Positions 51,986 through 61,698 of a DNA stretch of 64,000 bases are shown one piece after another. Origin of the DNA: Pseudomonas karstica (GTDB lineage Bacteria; Pseudomonadota; Gammaproteobacteria; Pseudomonadales; Pseudomonadaceae); contig NZ_WLYI01000002.1 in NCBI RefSeq assembly GCF_009707515.1, forward strand, positions 124,001 through 188,000, in the 5' to 3' direction. The translations under genes and the position numbers were made by a program. The notes beneath the pieces are model-generated. The model ran no database searches, was not told the origin of the DNA, and saw only the letters and a list, made by a program, of their open reading frames with translations. Within the stretch, counting starts at the first letter, position 1; each line of letters opens with the position of its first letter.

Positions 51986-53392
51986 TTATCGTTGTTCGAG
52001 GGCCACGGATGGCGTCTCGGTCGGCCGTTCGGGCATGGGGAAACGCCAGGCACAGGGCAAGGCCAGCAGAATCAGCACACCGGTGGCAATAAACACGTCA
52101 CTGATGGCGCCGCTGGTTTGCAGCGCCGATCCGGCGTGGGTGGACAGGCGCATTTCCAGCCAGAGCGAGGCGATCACAATTGCCAGGGCGGACACGAGGC
52201 GGCGCGAGATGTTGTTCATCGCCGCGCCCTGGGTGACCATCGGCTCGGGCAAGGCGTTAAGCCCGGCGGTGGTCACCGGCATGTAGGAAAGCCCCAACCC
52301 CGCACCGCGCACCATCATCAGCAGGAACACCGTGGTGATGCTGGTTTGCGGCGTCAGCAAGCCCAGGCCCAGGGTCGCCGCGCCGGTCAGCAATATGCCC
52401 GCCGACACCACGGCCCGTGGCCCGTGCCGGTCCAGCAGCTTGCCGCCCAACTGGCCGAACAGGCTGGCGAACCCAGCGGTGCAGAGCAGTGCCAGGCCGG
52501 TCCAGATTGCGCTGTAGCCCAGCACCATCTGCACCAGTAGCGGCAACAACACCAGGCACTCGAACATGCCCACCGATTGCACCACGGCGATGATCACGCT
52601 CAACCGATACCCGCGCAGGGTAAAGATCCGCAGGTTGAGCAACGGCGCCGGCCGGCTCAGCTCCACCCGGACAAACGCCACCAGGCACAACACGCCCGCC
52701 AGCAGCATCGCGAGGTTGAGTGGATCGACCAAACCGCCTGCGTTATGCAAACGACTGGTGGCGATCATCAACAAACCAATGCCCGAGGCAATCAACAGGT
52801 AACCGGCGAGGTCGAAGGGCTTGCGCTCCGGTGGTTCGGAAGCCGGCAGCACACCAACGCCCAGGATCAGTGCCACCAACCCGATGGGCACGTTCATCAA
52901 AAACAGCGAACGCCAACTGAACCACTCCAGCAGCAGGCTGCCACACAGCGGCCCCACCGCCGGGGCGAGCATCACCGCTGCGCCCCACAACCCCGTCACC
53001 CGGCCCCGCTCATCCTTGGCATACACCGAGAAAATGATCGCCAACGACAACGGAATCATCAGCCCGCTGGCGATCCCCTGGATCACCCGGGCGGCAATCA
53101 CCAAGGCAATGGAGCCGGCCAGCGCGCCCAGCAGCGAACCGCCGATGAACAGCGCCACGCCCCAGAGGTACAGGCGTTTGCGCCCGATCCGCTGGCTCAG
53201 GAAACTGGTCAGCGGCATGGTCATGCCCATGGCGGTCATGAAGCCTGCGACGATCCAGGTCGCCATCAGCGGCCCGATCGCGAACGCGCTCATGAACGCC
53301 GGCAGTGCCGGGTTGAGAGAGCTGTTGTTGAGGCTGACCGTGAGGGTGCCCAGCAATACGTTGATCACCACCCAGTGACGCGGCACCTTCAC
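51986..53392 (-). CDS. yhcA: MFS exporter of the achromobactin cluster (DHA2 family)
   Basis: A 468-residue drug:H+ antiporter-2-type protein with about 14 helices. Motifs are NNSSLNPALPAFMSAFAIGPLMATWIVAGFM near helix 1-2, LTSFLSQRIGRKRLYLWGVALFIGGSLL, and WRSLFLMNVPIGLVALILG (motif C region). In achromobactin loci the yhcA product is the proposed exporter of the finished siderophore. It overlaps acsE by 4 bp. Confidence 0.88.
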   Translation of the reverse strand: MKVPRHWVVINVLLGTLTVSLNNSSLNPALPAFMSAFAIGPLMATWIVAGFMTAMGMTMPLTSFLSQRIGRKRLYLWGVALFIGGSLLGALAGSIALVIAARVIQGIASGLMIPLSLAIIFSVYAKDERGRVTGLWGAAVMLAPAVGPLCGSLLLEWFSWRSLFLMNVPIGLVALILGVGVLPASEPPERKPFDLAGYLLIASGIGLLMIATSRLHNAGGLVDPLNLAMLLAGVLCLVAFVRVELSRPAPLLNLRIFTLRGYRLSVIIAVVQSVGMFECLVLLPLLVQMVLGYSAIWTGLALLCTAGFASLFGQLGGKLLDRHGPRAVVSAGILLTGAATLGLGLLTPQTSITTVFLLMMVRGAGLGLSYMPVTTAGLNALPEPMVTQGAAMNNISRRLVSALAIVIASLWLEMRLSTHAGSALQTSGAISDVFIATGVLILLALPCAWRFPMPERPTETPSVALEQR

Positions 53393-54600
53393 AGCGACAC
53401 TCCACGCATGTGCTCACTGACAAACGTCTGCACCGGACGGGGATGGCAGAGAAAGTCGGCGTGGGAAATGTTGTAGCCGTAGGCTCCAGCCATGGGCAGT
53501 ACCAACAGATCGCCGACCTCGACGCCTTCCAGCCGGCAACCGCGACTCAGCACATCCTTGGGCGTGCACAACTGACCGACCACGGTCCAGGTTTTCGCCG
53601 TGTCCGGCCGTGGCCGTGGCCGCTGGGGCAAGTGGATGACCGGGTGATCGTGGCTCTGCGCTACCGGCAGGCGGAACTGGTGGGTGCCGCCCCGGCAGAC
53701 CAGAAAGTGCTCGCCATGGCTGGTCTTGGTGTCCAGCACCTCGATCACGTAGTAACCACAGAAGGCACTGATAAAACGCCCCGGCTCGAAACGCACCACC
53801 GGCGGTTGCTCATGGGCCGCCAGACTCTGGCCGAGGTGCCGACACAGGCGCGACCAGTCAAACCGCTGCCCGGTGAGGTAATCGACGCCGATGCCGCCGC
53901 CGACATTCAAGTGAGTCGGTGGTTCGGCTCCGGTCGCCAGCGCCTTCCACTCGGTCCAGCGTTGCAAGTAGAAGTCCAGCAGTTGTTCGTGGCGCTCCAC
54001 CGAGTTCTGGTGGGACATCGCATGCACATGGAAGCCCTTGAGGCTCAGGTGGCTGAACGCTTCAACCCGGCGCACCGCCTCGGGCAGTTCCGATTCGTCG
54101 ATGCCAAATGGCGTGGCGGTGCCAGCCATTGCCAGTTTGCTGGACAGCGATGGCGGCAATTGCGGGTTGATACGGATAAACACCGGTTGAACGCGCCCGG
54201 CCTGTTGTGCCAAACGCTGCAAGCGATCGATTTCGTTGAGGCTTTCCAGGTGAATGGCCTCGACCCGGTTCGCCAGGGCCGAGCGCAAATCCGAGTCGAG
54301 CTTGCCAGGGCCGGAAAACACGTACGGCTTGCGCGTTGGGCAAGCCACGACGCGGTCGATCTCGCCGCCCGAGGAAATCTCGAAACCGCTGACCAAGGGT
54401 GCCAAGGCCTCGAGCATCGGCGCTTCGCTGTTGGCTTTGATCGCGTAGTACAACTCCACACCGGCAGGCAGCGCGGCCATGACGTCGCTGACGTGCCGGG
54501 TCAAGGCATCCAGGTCGTAGACGAACAATGCCAACGGATCGTCGCTGCGGCGCCGTGCGTCGTCGATGGCGGCCAATACCGTCGCAGGCAGCTTACCCAT
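53389..54600 (-). CDS. acsE: PLP-dependent decarboxylase AcsE (diaminopimelate/ornithine decarboxylase family)
   Basis: About 403 residues of fold-type III PLP enzyme. FVYDLDALTRHVSDVM, the PLP lysine in ELYYAIKANSEAPML, GFEISSGGEIDRVV, HLNVGGGIGVDYL and FEPGRFISAFCGYYVIEVLDTK are visible. Start ATG 54600 overlaps acsD by 8 bp and has GGAGG upstream; the frame is open to 54714. In achromobactin synthesis AcsE decarboxylates serine-citrate to yield the ethanolamine-type unit. Function from locus identity and family. Confidence 0.9.
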   Translation of the reverse strand: MGKLPATVLAAIDDARRRSDDPLALFVYDLDALTRHVSDVMAALPAGVELYYAIKANSEAPMLEALAPLVSGFEISSGGEIDRVVACPTRKPYVFSGPGKLDSDLRSALANRVEAIHLESLNEIDRLQRLAQQAGRVQPVFIRINPQLPPSLSSKLAMAGTATPFGIDESELPEAVRRVEAFSHLSLKGFHVHAMSHQNSVERHEQLLDFYLQRWTEWKALATGAEPPTHLNVGGGIGVDYLTGQRFDWSRLCRHLGQSLAAHEQPPVVRFEPGRFISAFCGYYVIEVLDTKTSHGEHFLVCRGGTHQFRLPVAQSHDHPVIHLPQRPRPRPDTAKTWTVVGQLCTPKDVLSRGCRLEGVEVGDLLVLPMAGAYGYNISHADFLCHPRPVQTFVSEHMRGVSL

Positions 54601-56389
54601 AACGCACCTCCTCGCCCCAGGGCGAACGCAGGTTGACGTAACCGGCCTGGCGGTCGGCCTTGGCAGCCAGGCGCACCTTGAGGTTGGTCTTGCAGGCAAT
54701 CGACTCGCCAGCAATCATCGCGTCCAGTTCCGGCGCGGGCCGTACCAGCTCATCGCGGATAGTGCGCAGTTGTTGTTCCACGCGCTGCCACATCAGCGGC
54801 GCCAGGTGCGCACGCTCCCAGCTCAGGGCCAGCACGGCTTCAGACAGGTTGTTGATCAGCAGGCAATAGCTGATGCGGCTCCAGCCCTGTTCGCGGGTGT
54901 AGAGCAGCGACTGGCGAACCCGGGGATGCAAGCCCACATCGATCCCTGCCATGCCCAGCTCATCGGTGAGCTTGACCCCTTCGAAATCCCGCAGCAGCAG
55001 TTGTCGGGGCTGTCCGTTGTCGTGAATCAGGATGCTGTTTTGCAGGTGCGGTTCCATCACCACGCCGTGGTTGAAAAACAGCGCCAGCACCGGGCGCAGC
55101 AACATCGCCTGGTAGCGGTCGAACCAGTCCAGCAACTGTTCGTCGTCCAGCGCCTGGCCGTTGAAGCCCTGCAGGAACCGGTGGACCAAGGGTTGTGAAT
55201 GAATATCGTGGGCGAACAACGTGCCGGCCATCACGCTGAGATCGGCACCCGAGCGACGGCAGAAGTTCTCCCGCAGGATCGCCCCGGTCTGTTCGCGGAA
55301 CCAGTGGCCGTCAACTTCCATGGCGTGTTTCGGCGCCCAGCTCAACGAACCAGGCTCGGCCACGGTGGACAAGCCACCCAGGGTTTCTGGCTGGGTCTGC
55401 TGCAAGCGCTGGAACAGTTGATCGATGATCAGTGTGCTTTCCAGTTCGTACCAGGCGTTCTTGCGCACGCAATTGGTAATGCGCACATTCAGCGAACCCT
55501 TGATGAAATAGTCATGCCCTTCGATGTACCAGGTGCGCATCGAAGCGGTGGGGCTGGCGAGTGCACCCGTGGTGCCCAGGTCCCGCAGCTCACCGAGCTC
55601 CAGCAATACCTGCACCCGTCGATCCTGCACGAACAACTGCGCCTGGACCGGGTGCAGGCAAATGATCGCCCGGCCTGGCCCGGCGCAGCTTTGGTCGGCA
55701 AACCCGGCCAGCACCTGGTCTTCAGTCAAGCCGTTGGCGGTGATGCGCAAACCTTCACGCGGCACATCGAACAGATGCAGTGCGGTGCGCGCCTGGAATT
55801 CCGGGGCATAGGTTTCCTGGGCGAGGTGTGCCGGCCACAGCCGTGCCTTGGGGGCCGGATGGTTCGGGTGACCGAACCACAAGCCTTGCTCGCTCGCCAG
55901 ATAACCACTCAGGGGCGCCGGGCCGCTGCCACCCATGTTGTGGGCGACGATGGCGGCGGTCAGGGACTGGCTTTGCAGCACCTGGTCCAATAGTTCGTCG
56001 TTGCTGGCGCAGGTCATGTGCTCACAGGCGGCCAGCAGTTGCGCGACGAATTCGGGAAACATCAGGCAGCGCCAGTTATCGTCAGCCTTTCGCGCATAGA
56101 CATCGGACAAATAGCGATGGCTGCCAAGGCGATCACGACGATCGACAATCACAAAGAATTGTTGCCCATTGGGCAGGCTAATGGTCAGCGGAATACCCTT
56201 CCATTGCAGCCCTTCCAGGTAACTTCCGGGAGCAATACCGCCCATTTCTTGCGGCCAGCTATAACGCAGGCAGTTCTCAGGCAGTGCAAACTCTTTGATC
56301 AGGCAATTAAGTAAGGCGCGAGTACTCGCCAACTCACTGACTCGATTGGATAAAACCCGGCGATCGGGATCTTGCATAACTTGCGGCAT
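54593..56389 (-). CDS. acsD: Achromobactin NIS synthetase AcsD (IucA/IucC family)
   Basis: About 599 residues from ATG 56389, preceded by GAGGAG; the frame extends 14 codons upstream. Visible are the ATP-site CLHPVQAQLFVQDRR, RITNCVRKNAWYELESTLIIDQLF, and C-terminal VMEPHLQNSILIHDNGQPRQLLLRDFEGVK. AcsD is the structurally characterised achromobactin enzyme that attaches L-serine to citrate; first synthetase in the order. It follows acsF by 165 bp, a gap with a short AT-rich stretch. Confidence 0.91.
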   Translation of the reverse strand: MPQVMQDPDRRVLSNRVSELASTRALLNCLIKEFALPENCLRYSWPQEMGGIAPGSYLEGLQWKGIPLTISLPNGQQFFVIVDRRDRLGSHRYLSDVYARKADDNWRCLMFPEFVAQLLAACEHMTCASNDELLDQVLQSQSLTAAIVAHNMGGSGPAPLSGYLASEQGLWFGHPNHPAPKARLWPAHLAQETYAPEFQARTALHLFDVPREGLRITANGLTEDQVLAGFADQSCAGPGRAIICLHPVQAQLFVQDRRVQVLLELGELRDLGTTGALASPTASMRTWYIEGHDYFIKGSLNVRITNCVRKNAWYELESTLIIDQLFQRLQQTQPETLGGLSTVAEPGSLSWAPKHAMEVDGHWFREQTGAILRENFCRRSGADLSVMAGTLFAHDIHSQPLVHRFLQGFNGQALDDEQLLDWFDRYQAMLLRPVLALFFNHGVVMEPHLQNSILIHDNGQPRQLLLRDFEGVKLTDELGMAGIDVGLHPRVRQSLLYTREQGWSRISYCLLINNLSEAVLALSWERAHLAPLMWQRVEQQLRTIRDELVRPAPELDAMIAGESIACKTNLKVRLAAKADRQAGYVNLRSPWGEEVRYG

Positions 56390-56554
56390 AACTTGCTCCT
56401 CTGTAACCCGTGGGATTACGGACGACTTCATGTCTGGGCATCCAAATAACCATTAGCGATAAAAAACCAATAAGTGTTCATGCCCCTATACAGTCCGGGG
56501 CTGGTTTATGGTGTTTTATCAATGGCTCGTTAAACGTTTATATTGACTGGCCCA

Positions 56555-57946
56555 TTAATGGGCAGCGGTTTGACCGCGTTCTTGGGAGAGCGCTGCTGTC
56601 AGGGCTCTTTCAAATCGGCTAACAGCCAATGCACATTGCTCGTCATCGATAATCAACGGCGGCAACAACCGGATCACATTGCCCTGGCGGCCGCCGCGCT
56701 CCAGCAGCAACCCCTGGTCGAAGCAGTGCTTTTGAATCGCCACCGCCAAGGTCGGGTCCCCTGGAAAACTGTTCAAACGATCCGGCGCCTGGCGCTCATC
56801 GACAATCTCGATGCCCAGCATCAGCCCACGACCGCGAACCTGGCCGAGGGCCGGGAAACGCTGCTGCATTTGCATCAATTGCATCTTGAGCCATTGCCCG
56901 CGACGCTCGGCCTGGGCCGGCAGATCCTGTTGCTGCAAGGCATTGAGCGTCGCAAGGCCGGTGGCCATGGCCATCTGATTACCCCGGAAAGTCCCGCTGT
57001 GGGCACCCGGCTCCCACACATCGAATTCACGCTTGAGCCCCAGCAATGCCAGCGGCAACCCGCCGCCGACGGCCTTGGACATGACGATGATGTCCGGCTC
57101 GATGCCGGCATGCTCAAAGGCAAACATCTTGCCAGTGCGGCCAAAGCCGGCCTGGACTTCATCGACAATCATCAGGATGCCGTGCTGGCGAGTGATTTCG
57201 CGGATTTTGCGCAACCACTGGACCGGCGCGCAGTTGACCCCGCCCTCGCCTTGCACTGCTTCCAGAATGACGGCGGCCGGCAGTGACACCCCGCTTTCCA
57301 CGTCCTCGATGAACTGGGCGAAGTAATAGGCCAGCGCTTCGACACCGGCCTCGCCCCCGATGCCAAATGGGCAACGGTACTCATGGGGATACGGCATGAA
57401 CTGCACGCCCGGCATCAACGATGCGACGGCGTTTTTCGGCCCGGTATTGCCAGTCACCGCCAGGGCGCCATGGGTCATGCCGTGGTAACCGCCGCTGAAG
57501 CTAATGATGTTGCTGCGCCCGGTGAAGGTCTTGGCCAGCTTGAGCGCCGCCTCCACCGCGTCAGCGCCGGAGGGACCACAGAATTGCAGGCAATAGTCGC
57601 GGCCTTGGCCCGGTAACAGGCTCAACAGTTTTTCACTGAAGGCATCTTTTTGCGGTGTGGTGAGGTCCAGGGTGTGCATCGGCATACCCGAGGCCATGAA
57701 GTGATCGATGCTGGCAATGATGTCTTCGTGGTTATGCCCCAGGGCCAGGGTACCGGCACCCGCCAGGCAGTCGAGGTAGGTCTTGCCTTCCACATCTGTC
57801 ACCCATACGCCATTGGCCTTGGCAATAGCCAGCGGCAACTTGCGCGGGTAACTTCGGACATTGGACTCAAACTGGCCTTGGCGGCCCAGATAATGAGCAT
57901 TGTCTTTTTGTGGAAACTCGGCGTGCAAAACTTTTTCATTCAGCAT
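56555..57946 (-). CDS. acsF: Diaminobutyrate:2-oxoglutarate aminotransferase AcsF
   Basis: A 463-residue class III aminotransferase. Start at ATG 57946 ([18 protein letters not shown]). Landmarks are [80 protein letters not shown], and the PLP lysine in [18 protein letters not shown]. It makes 2,4-diaminobutyrate from aspartate semialdehyde, a building block of achromobactin. First biosynthetic gene; a Fur-box-like site lies about 25-45 bp upstream. Confidence 0.92.
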   Translation of the reverse strand: MLNEKVLHAEFPQKDNAHYLGRQGQFESNVRSYPRKLPLAIAKANGVWVTDVEGKTYLDCLAGAGTLALGHNHEDIIASIDHFMASGMPMHTLDLTTPQKDAFSEKLLSLLPGQGRDYCLQFCGPSGADAVEAALKLAKTFTGRSNIISFSGGYHGMTHGALAVTGNTGPKNAVASLMPGVQFMPYPHEYRCPFGIGGEAGVEALAYYFAQFIEDVESGVSLPAAVILEAVQGEGGVNCAPVQWLRKIREITRQHGILMIVDEVQAGFGRTGKMFAFEHAGIEPDIIVMSKAVGGGLPLALLGLKREFDVWEPGAHSGTFRGNQMAMATGLATLNALQQQDLPAQAERRGQWLKMQLMQMQQRFPALGQVRGRGLMLGIEIVDERQAPDRLNSFPGDPTLAVAIQKHCFDQGLLLERGGRQGNVIRLLPPLIIDDEQCALAVSRFERALTAALSQERGQTAAH

Positions 57947-57972
57947 GTGTATAAACCCCGATAAGTTCGGCA

Positions 57973-57992
57973 TGCAAATTATTCTCATTTAC
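57973..57992 (-). promoter_or_regulatory. Fur box-like site upstream of acsF
   Basis: On the minus strand AAATGAGAATAATTTGC resembles the Fur consensus of repeated GATAAT hexamers. It lies in the promoter region of the acs operon, implying iron repression in addition to the FecI-type control. Confidence 0.6.
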
Positions 57993-58214
57993 GAGTTACT
58001 GCAACCTGTATCAAGAAATAAAAACATGTCTGTGACGGAGTCGACGTTAGTTAAATAACGCGCAGGAGGGGGCCACCTGGAACAAATCGGTTTAAATATA
58101 CAACTGATCAAAAAAGGCGCTTTGATATCAGCGCAACATGGCTTTGTTAGTTAGCTGTCATATCGGATTAATCACTCAGTTAATTGCAAAGTAATATCAC
58201 TTGATATCAATACG

Positions 58215-58249
58215 TTATATAAAAATAAAACAAACCCCATCCATGGGGT
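58215..58249 (-). terminator. Terminator after the TonB receptor gene
   Basis: ACCCCAT-CC-ATGGGGT hairpin, followed on the minus strand by TTGTTTTATTTTTATA. It begins 11 bp past the receptor stop codon, so the receptor is not co-transcribed efficiently with acsF. Confidence 0.8.
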
Positions 58250-58259
58250 GTACATCGTT

Positions 58260-60683
58260 TTAGAAATCAACAGTGGCCGAGACCAGCAAAGTGCGTGGTG
58301 TCGCCAGGGTCAAGCCCGGCTCACTGTCATCCGAGGCGCCGGCCGAACTCCAGTAGCGCTTGTTCGCCACGTTCTCGACATTGGCACGCAGGGTGATGTT
58401 CTTTTCGTCGACCTTGAACCCGTAGCGTGCCCCCACGTCGAATCGCTCCCAGGAATCGATTTCCTTATCATTGGACTGGTCCAGGTACTGCGAGCTCGAA
58501 TAGATGACGCGGCTGGTCAGGGTCAGGCCCTGTACGTTCGGCACATCCCACTCGGCGCCCAGGTTGGCGTTGTATTTCGGCGTGGCGGGCGCCCGGTTGC
58601 CATCGAAGGTGCCATTGGTGGTGTTGGTCAACTCACTGTCGATGTACATGACACCGCCAAGCAAGCGCACACCTTTGAGCGGCTCGCCAAACACGCTCAA
58701 CTCCACACCCGTATTCTCACGTTTGCCGTTGGGGCCGAAGAGGTTCGTCGTGTCGTCTGTCGCATAGGCCGGCTGCTTGATCCGGAACACGGCAGCGGTG
58801 ACGGCGAGCGCACCGGCGTCATACTTGGCACCGACCTCGACCTGACGGCTGATGAACGGCGGGAAGATTTCGTCGCTGTTATCAGAGCTAGACGGCGCGA
58901 TCTTGCCTTGGCTCAGCCCTTCCATGTAGTTGGCATACAGCGACAGCTTATCGGTGGCCTTGAACAGGATGCCGCCCGACGGTGAAACCTTTTCTTCATC
59001 GTAGGCGGTAGCGCCTTTGACGTTATTCGTCCAGTCGTCAACCTTGACCCGCTGCCAGCGGGCGCCGAGGGTCAGCAGCAGCCGGTCATCGAAGAAGCCC
59101 AGGGTGTCGGACAACGCCACGCCGCTGAAGCGGTTCTCGGTGTAGACCTTGTTATCCTGGCGCGTGGGGTTATTTGGGGTGGGTGTTTGCACCGGGTCAT
59201 ACAGGTTGCTGGAGGGCGAAGCATAACGAGCGCCGCCATTTTCAAAATCCATGGAGTAATAGCTGGAGGCCAGGTTGACCTCATGGCTCACCGAGCCCGT
59301 ATGGAACCAGTTGCGCACCCCAGCCGTGGCCGTCCAGACACTTTCATCCCGGGTAAAGTCACGGGGTTGGACGTTGAAATCGCCAGCATCGTTGAGGATC
59401 GTAACGTTATGCCGCAGGAAGTCGTGATTACTTTTACGTGCCCCCACACCGCCGTACAGCATGACCGAATCGCTGAGATCAAATTCGCCGTTCACCATGC
59501 CGAAGGTGTCCACGGTACGCGCCTTGCTCCAGTGCTGCGCATAGTTACGGCTCACATCGCTGGCATGCGGAACCTGCGCCTTGGGGCCAACCAGTACACG
59601 TTCCTGCGGCGCATCGGTATCACGCTCGGTGTGCCCGATGTCTGTCGAGAGTCGCAGGCGTTCACCACGAAAATCCAGGCCCAGCACGGCCATCTCACGG
59701 TCCACGCTCTGGTGATCCCACTCGGTGTCGCCGGACTGCTTAACGCCGTTGAAACGAATACCGAACTGGTTATCTTCACCAAAGCGCCGGCCGACATCCA
59801 CGGCAACGCCGGGCTGGTTGTTGGAGGCATAGCTGCCGGTGATCGATGTGATGGGCTTGTCGGTCGCGTGCTTGGGCACCACGTTGATCCCGCCACCCAC
59901 GCTGCCCCGCGGCGAGATGCCGTTGATGAGCTGGCTCGGGCCCTTGATGATGTCGACGCGGTCGGCCATCTCCATGTCGATCGAATAGGTCGGCAGGAGA
60001 CCATAGAGACCGTTGTAGGAAACATCACTGTTGAACAGGCTCAACCCACGAATGGTGAACTGCTCATAACGCCCACCCGCCGGGTTGGTGGCGCGAACAG
60101 AGGGGTCGCTGGCGACCAGGTCGCCCAAGGTGCGAGCCTGCAAGTTCTTGACCGCCTCGTTGGTGTAGGTGGTCATGCTGAACGGCGTTTCCATAAAGTC
60201 CCGCGAGCCCAGCAAGCCTTGCGAACCGCGGCGCGCGACCTGGCCGCCGGCATACGGCTCGCCGCCTTCCGAGCCCTCGGCACCGAGCACCGAGGTGGTC
60301 GGCAGTTGCAAACTGCCCTGCTCTGGCGCGGGGGCGACGGTGTAGGCCTGCTCGCCTGCGGCTTGCAGTTGCAGGCCGGAACCTTGCAGCAACCGGGCAA
60401 AGCCCTCTTCCACCGCGTATTCACCAGAAAGCCCAGCGCTATTGCGACCGCTCACCAGCGCCGGGTCCACCGACAGGTTGACCCCCGCCTGCCCGGCGAA
60501 CCGGGTCAGCACGGCACTGAGGCTGCCAGCAGGCACCTGGTAGCTGCGCCGACTGGCCTCGTCGGCCTGGCTGGTGGCGATAAAGAAAGGGCTGGCACTC
60601 AAGCTCAACATCAGACTCAGGCGTAACAACGGGCGCAACCCGGCGAAGGCCGGGAGTAAAAGCAGAGGGACTATTGCTGTCAT
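58260..60683 (-). CDS. TonB-dependent siderophore receptor with STN signalling domain
   Basis: An 807-residue outer-membrane receptor. Signal peptide about 1-40; STN (secretin/TonB N-terminal) domain at about 48-113 (QVPAGSLSAVLTRFAGQAGVNLSVDP); plug domain at about 160-270 (ETPFSMTTYTNEAVKNLQARTLGDLVASDPSVR); then a beta-barrel ending in aromatic F (LLVSATVDF). The STN domain signals through FecR to the ECF sigma factor encoded next to it. It should import ferric achromobactin. Flanked by fecR (67 bp away) and acsF. Confidence 0.94.
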   Translation of the reverse strand: MTAIVPLLLLPAFAGLRPLLRLSLMLSLSASPFFIATSQADEASRRSYQVPAGSLSAVLTRFAGQAGVNLSVDPALVSGRNSAGLSGEYAVEEGFARLLQGSGLQLQAAGEQAYTVAPAPEQGSLQLPTTSVLGAEGSEGGEPYAGGQVARRGSQGLLGSRDFMETPFSMTTYTNEAVKNLQARTLGDLVASDPSVRATNPAGGRYEQFTIRGLSLFNSDVSYNGLYGLLPTYSIDMEMADRVDIIKGPSQLINGISPRGSVGGGINVVPKHATDKPITSITGSYASNNQPGVAVDVGRRFGEDNQFGIRFNGVKQSGDTEWDHQSVDREMAVLGLDFRGERLRLSTDIGHTERDTDAPQERVLVGPKAQVPHASDVSRNYAQHWSKARTVDTFGMVNGEFDLSDSVMLYGGVGARKSNHDFLRHNVTILNDAGDFNVQPRDFTRDESVWTATAGVRNWFHTGSVSHEVNLASSYYSMDFENGGARYASPSSNLYDPVQTPTPNNPTRQDNKVYTENRFSGVALSDTLGFFDDRLLLTLGARWQRVKVDDWTNNVKGATAYDEEKVSPSGGILFKATDKLSLYANYMEGLSQGKIAPSSSDNSDEIFPPFISRQVEVGAKYDAGALAVTAAVFRIKQPAYATDDTTNLFGPNGKRENTGVELSVFGEPLKGVRLLGGVMYIDSELTNTTNGTFDGNRAPATPKYNANLGAEWDVPNVQGLTLTSRVIYSSSQYLDQSNDKEIDSWERFDVGARYGFKVDEKNITLRANVENVANKRYWSSAGASDDSEPGLTLATPRTLLVSATVDF

Positions 60684-60684
60684 T

Positions 60685-60701
60685 GGGAATAACTCTCATT
60701 T
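60685..60701 (-). promoter_or_regulatory. Possible Fur-like site at the receptor start
   Basis: On the minus strand AAATGAGAGTTATTCCC, just before the receptor ATG, partly matches a Fur site. It overlaps the ribosome-binding area and is weaker than the other two, so this is tentative. Confidence 0.35.
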
Positions 60702-60750
60702 CCGTTCGGTTATCTTGAATGACAAGCGAGACAGAAAAAGGGGACACCCT

Positions 60751-61698
60751 TCAGGCAATATTTTTTCGAAGTGTCAGCGTGACCCAGTAACGGGTGCGGG
60801 TTTGCACGTCCAGCGCCAGGGTGGCCGAGAGCAGCGCGAGGATGCGGTCGGTGTTTTCCAGGCGAAAGCTGCCGGTGACCCGCAGAGATTCCAAGGCTTC
60901 GTCCCAGCGCAACACGCCCGGCCGGTAGCGCCCCAGCTCCCGCAGAAAATCCCCCAGCGACTGGTTCTGCGCCACCAGCACCCCGTCACGCCAGCCCAAT
61001 TGCGCCACATCGAAGGTGTCCACCGACCCAGCCCCCGTCACCTGTAGCTTGACTTGCTGGCCCTCGCCCAGGGTCAGCCTCGGCCCGCGCAGCGGTTGCA
61101 GTTGTACCGAGCCGCTGACCACCGACACCCGGCAATCCCGCTCCCCCAAACGCACGCAGGCTTCGCCACGGCTCACGGTGATCAGCCCGTATGGTGCCTG
61201 GATCGTCAGCGCGGACGCGCCAACAACCTTGAGCGCCATTTCCCCGCGTAGCAGCACCAGGCGCCGGGCCTTGATATCCAGGTCGACGGCGCTGTCGGTG
61301 TTGAGGTGCAAGGTGCTGCCGTCCGCCAGCGACCAGCGCTTGTGCTCGCCGGTGGTGGTGTGCAAATCAGCGCGCCAGACATCCAGCGGCAATTGCTGAC
61401 CCAGCAGCCACGCCGTCGGCACCAACGTGGCGACGCCCAGGGTGCGCTTGAGCACAGCACGTCGCGCCAGTGCCGGGCGATCGAGCGTGGCCATGCCCAG
61501 CGAAGGCGGCACGCCGCAGAATCGCTGGCGCAGCCGTTGAGCCTTTTCCCAGGCCGCTTCATGGGCGCTGTGACTTTCACGCCAGCGTTTTAGGCCGGCA
61601 TGGTCGAATTCATCAGCGTTGAACTCCATCATGGCCAGCCAGCGTGCGGCCGCCCGGGCGACTTCACGGGCTTCAGGCGATGGGGCCGGGTGAATCAA
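60751..61698 (-). CDS. FecR-family anti-sigma factor / sigma regulator
   Basis: About 315 residues. The long open frame starts upstream inside the sigma gene, but FecR homology begins at TTG 61698, which overlaps the sigma stop as TTGA; I take this as the start. N-terminal DUF4880-like domain (ARWLAMMEFNADEFDHAGLKRWRESHSAHEAAWEKAQRL), one membrane segment (about residues 85-103, GVATLVPTAWLLG), then the periplasmic FecR domain (GEHKRWSLADGSTLHLNTDSAVDLD). It relays the receptor signal to the sigma factor. Translationally coupled to the sigma gene. Confidence 0.9.
   Translation of the reverse strand: MIHPAPSPEAREVARAAARWLAMMEFNADEFDHAGLKRWRESHSAHEAAWEKAQRLRQRFCGVPPSLGMATLDRPALARRAVLKRTLGVATLVPTAWLLGQQLPLDVWRADLHTTTGEHKRWSLADGSTLHLNTDSAVDLDIKARRLVLLRGEMALKVVGASALTIQAPYGLITVSRGEACVRLGERDCRVSVVSGSVQLQPLRGPRLTLGEGQQVKLQVTGAGSVDTFDVAQLGWRDGVLVAQNQSLGDFLRELGRYRPGVLRWDEALESLRVTGSFRLENTDRILALLSATLALDVQTRTRYWVTLTLRKNIA

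Larger units (their letters stand above)
57947..58259. promoter_or_regulatory. AT-rich region between acsF and the receptor gene
   Basis: A 313-bp gap holding the acsF promoter with its Fur-like site and the receptor terminator at 58215-58249. The rest is AT-rich with no gene. Confidence 0.5.

Noticed and set aside
53410..54636. 408-codon plus-strand frame opposite acsE
   Set aside because: Antisense shadow of the PLP decarboxylase gene.
59187..60626. 479-codon plus-strand frame opposite the TonB receptor
   Set aside because: Antisense shadow of a clear receptor gene; no domain or ribosome site.
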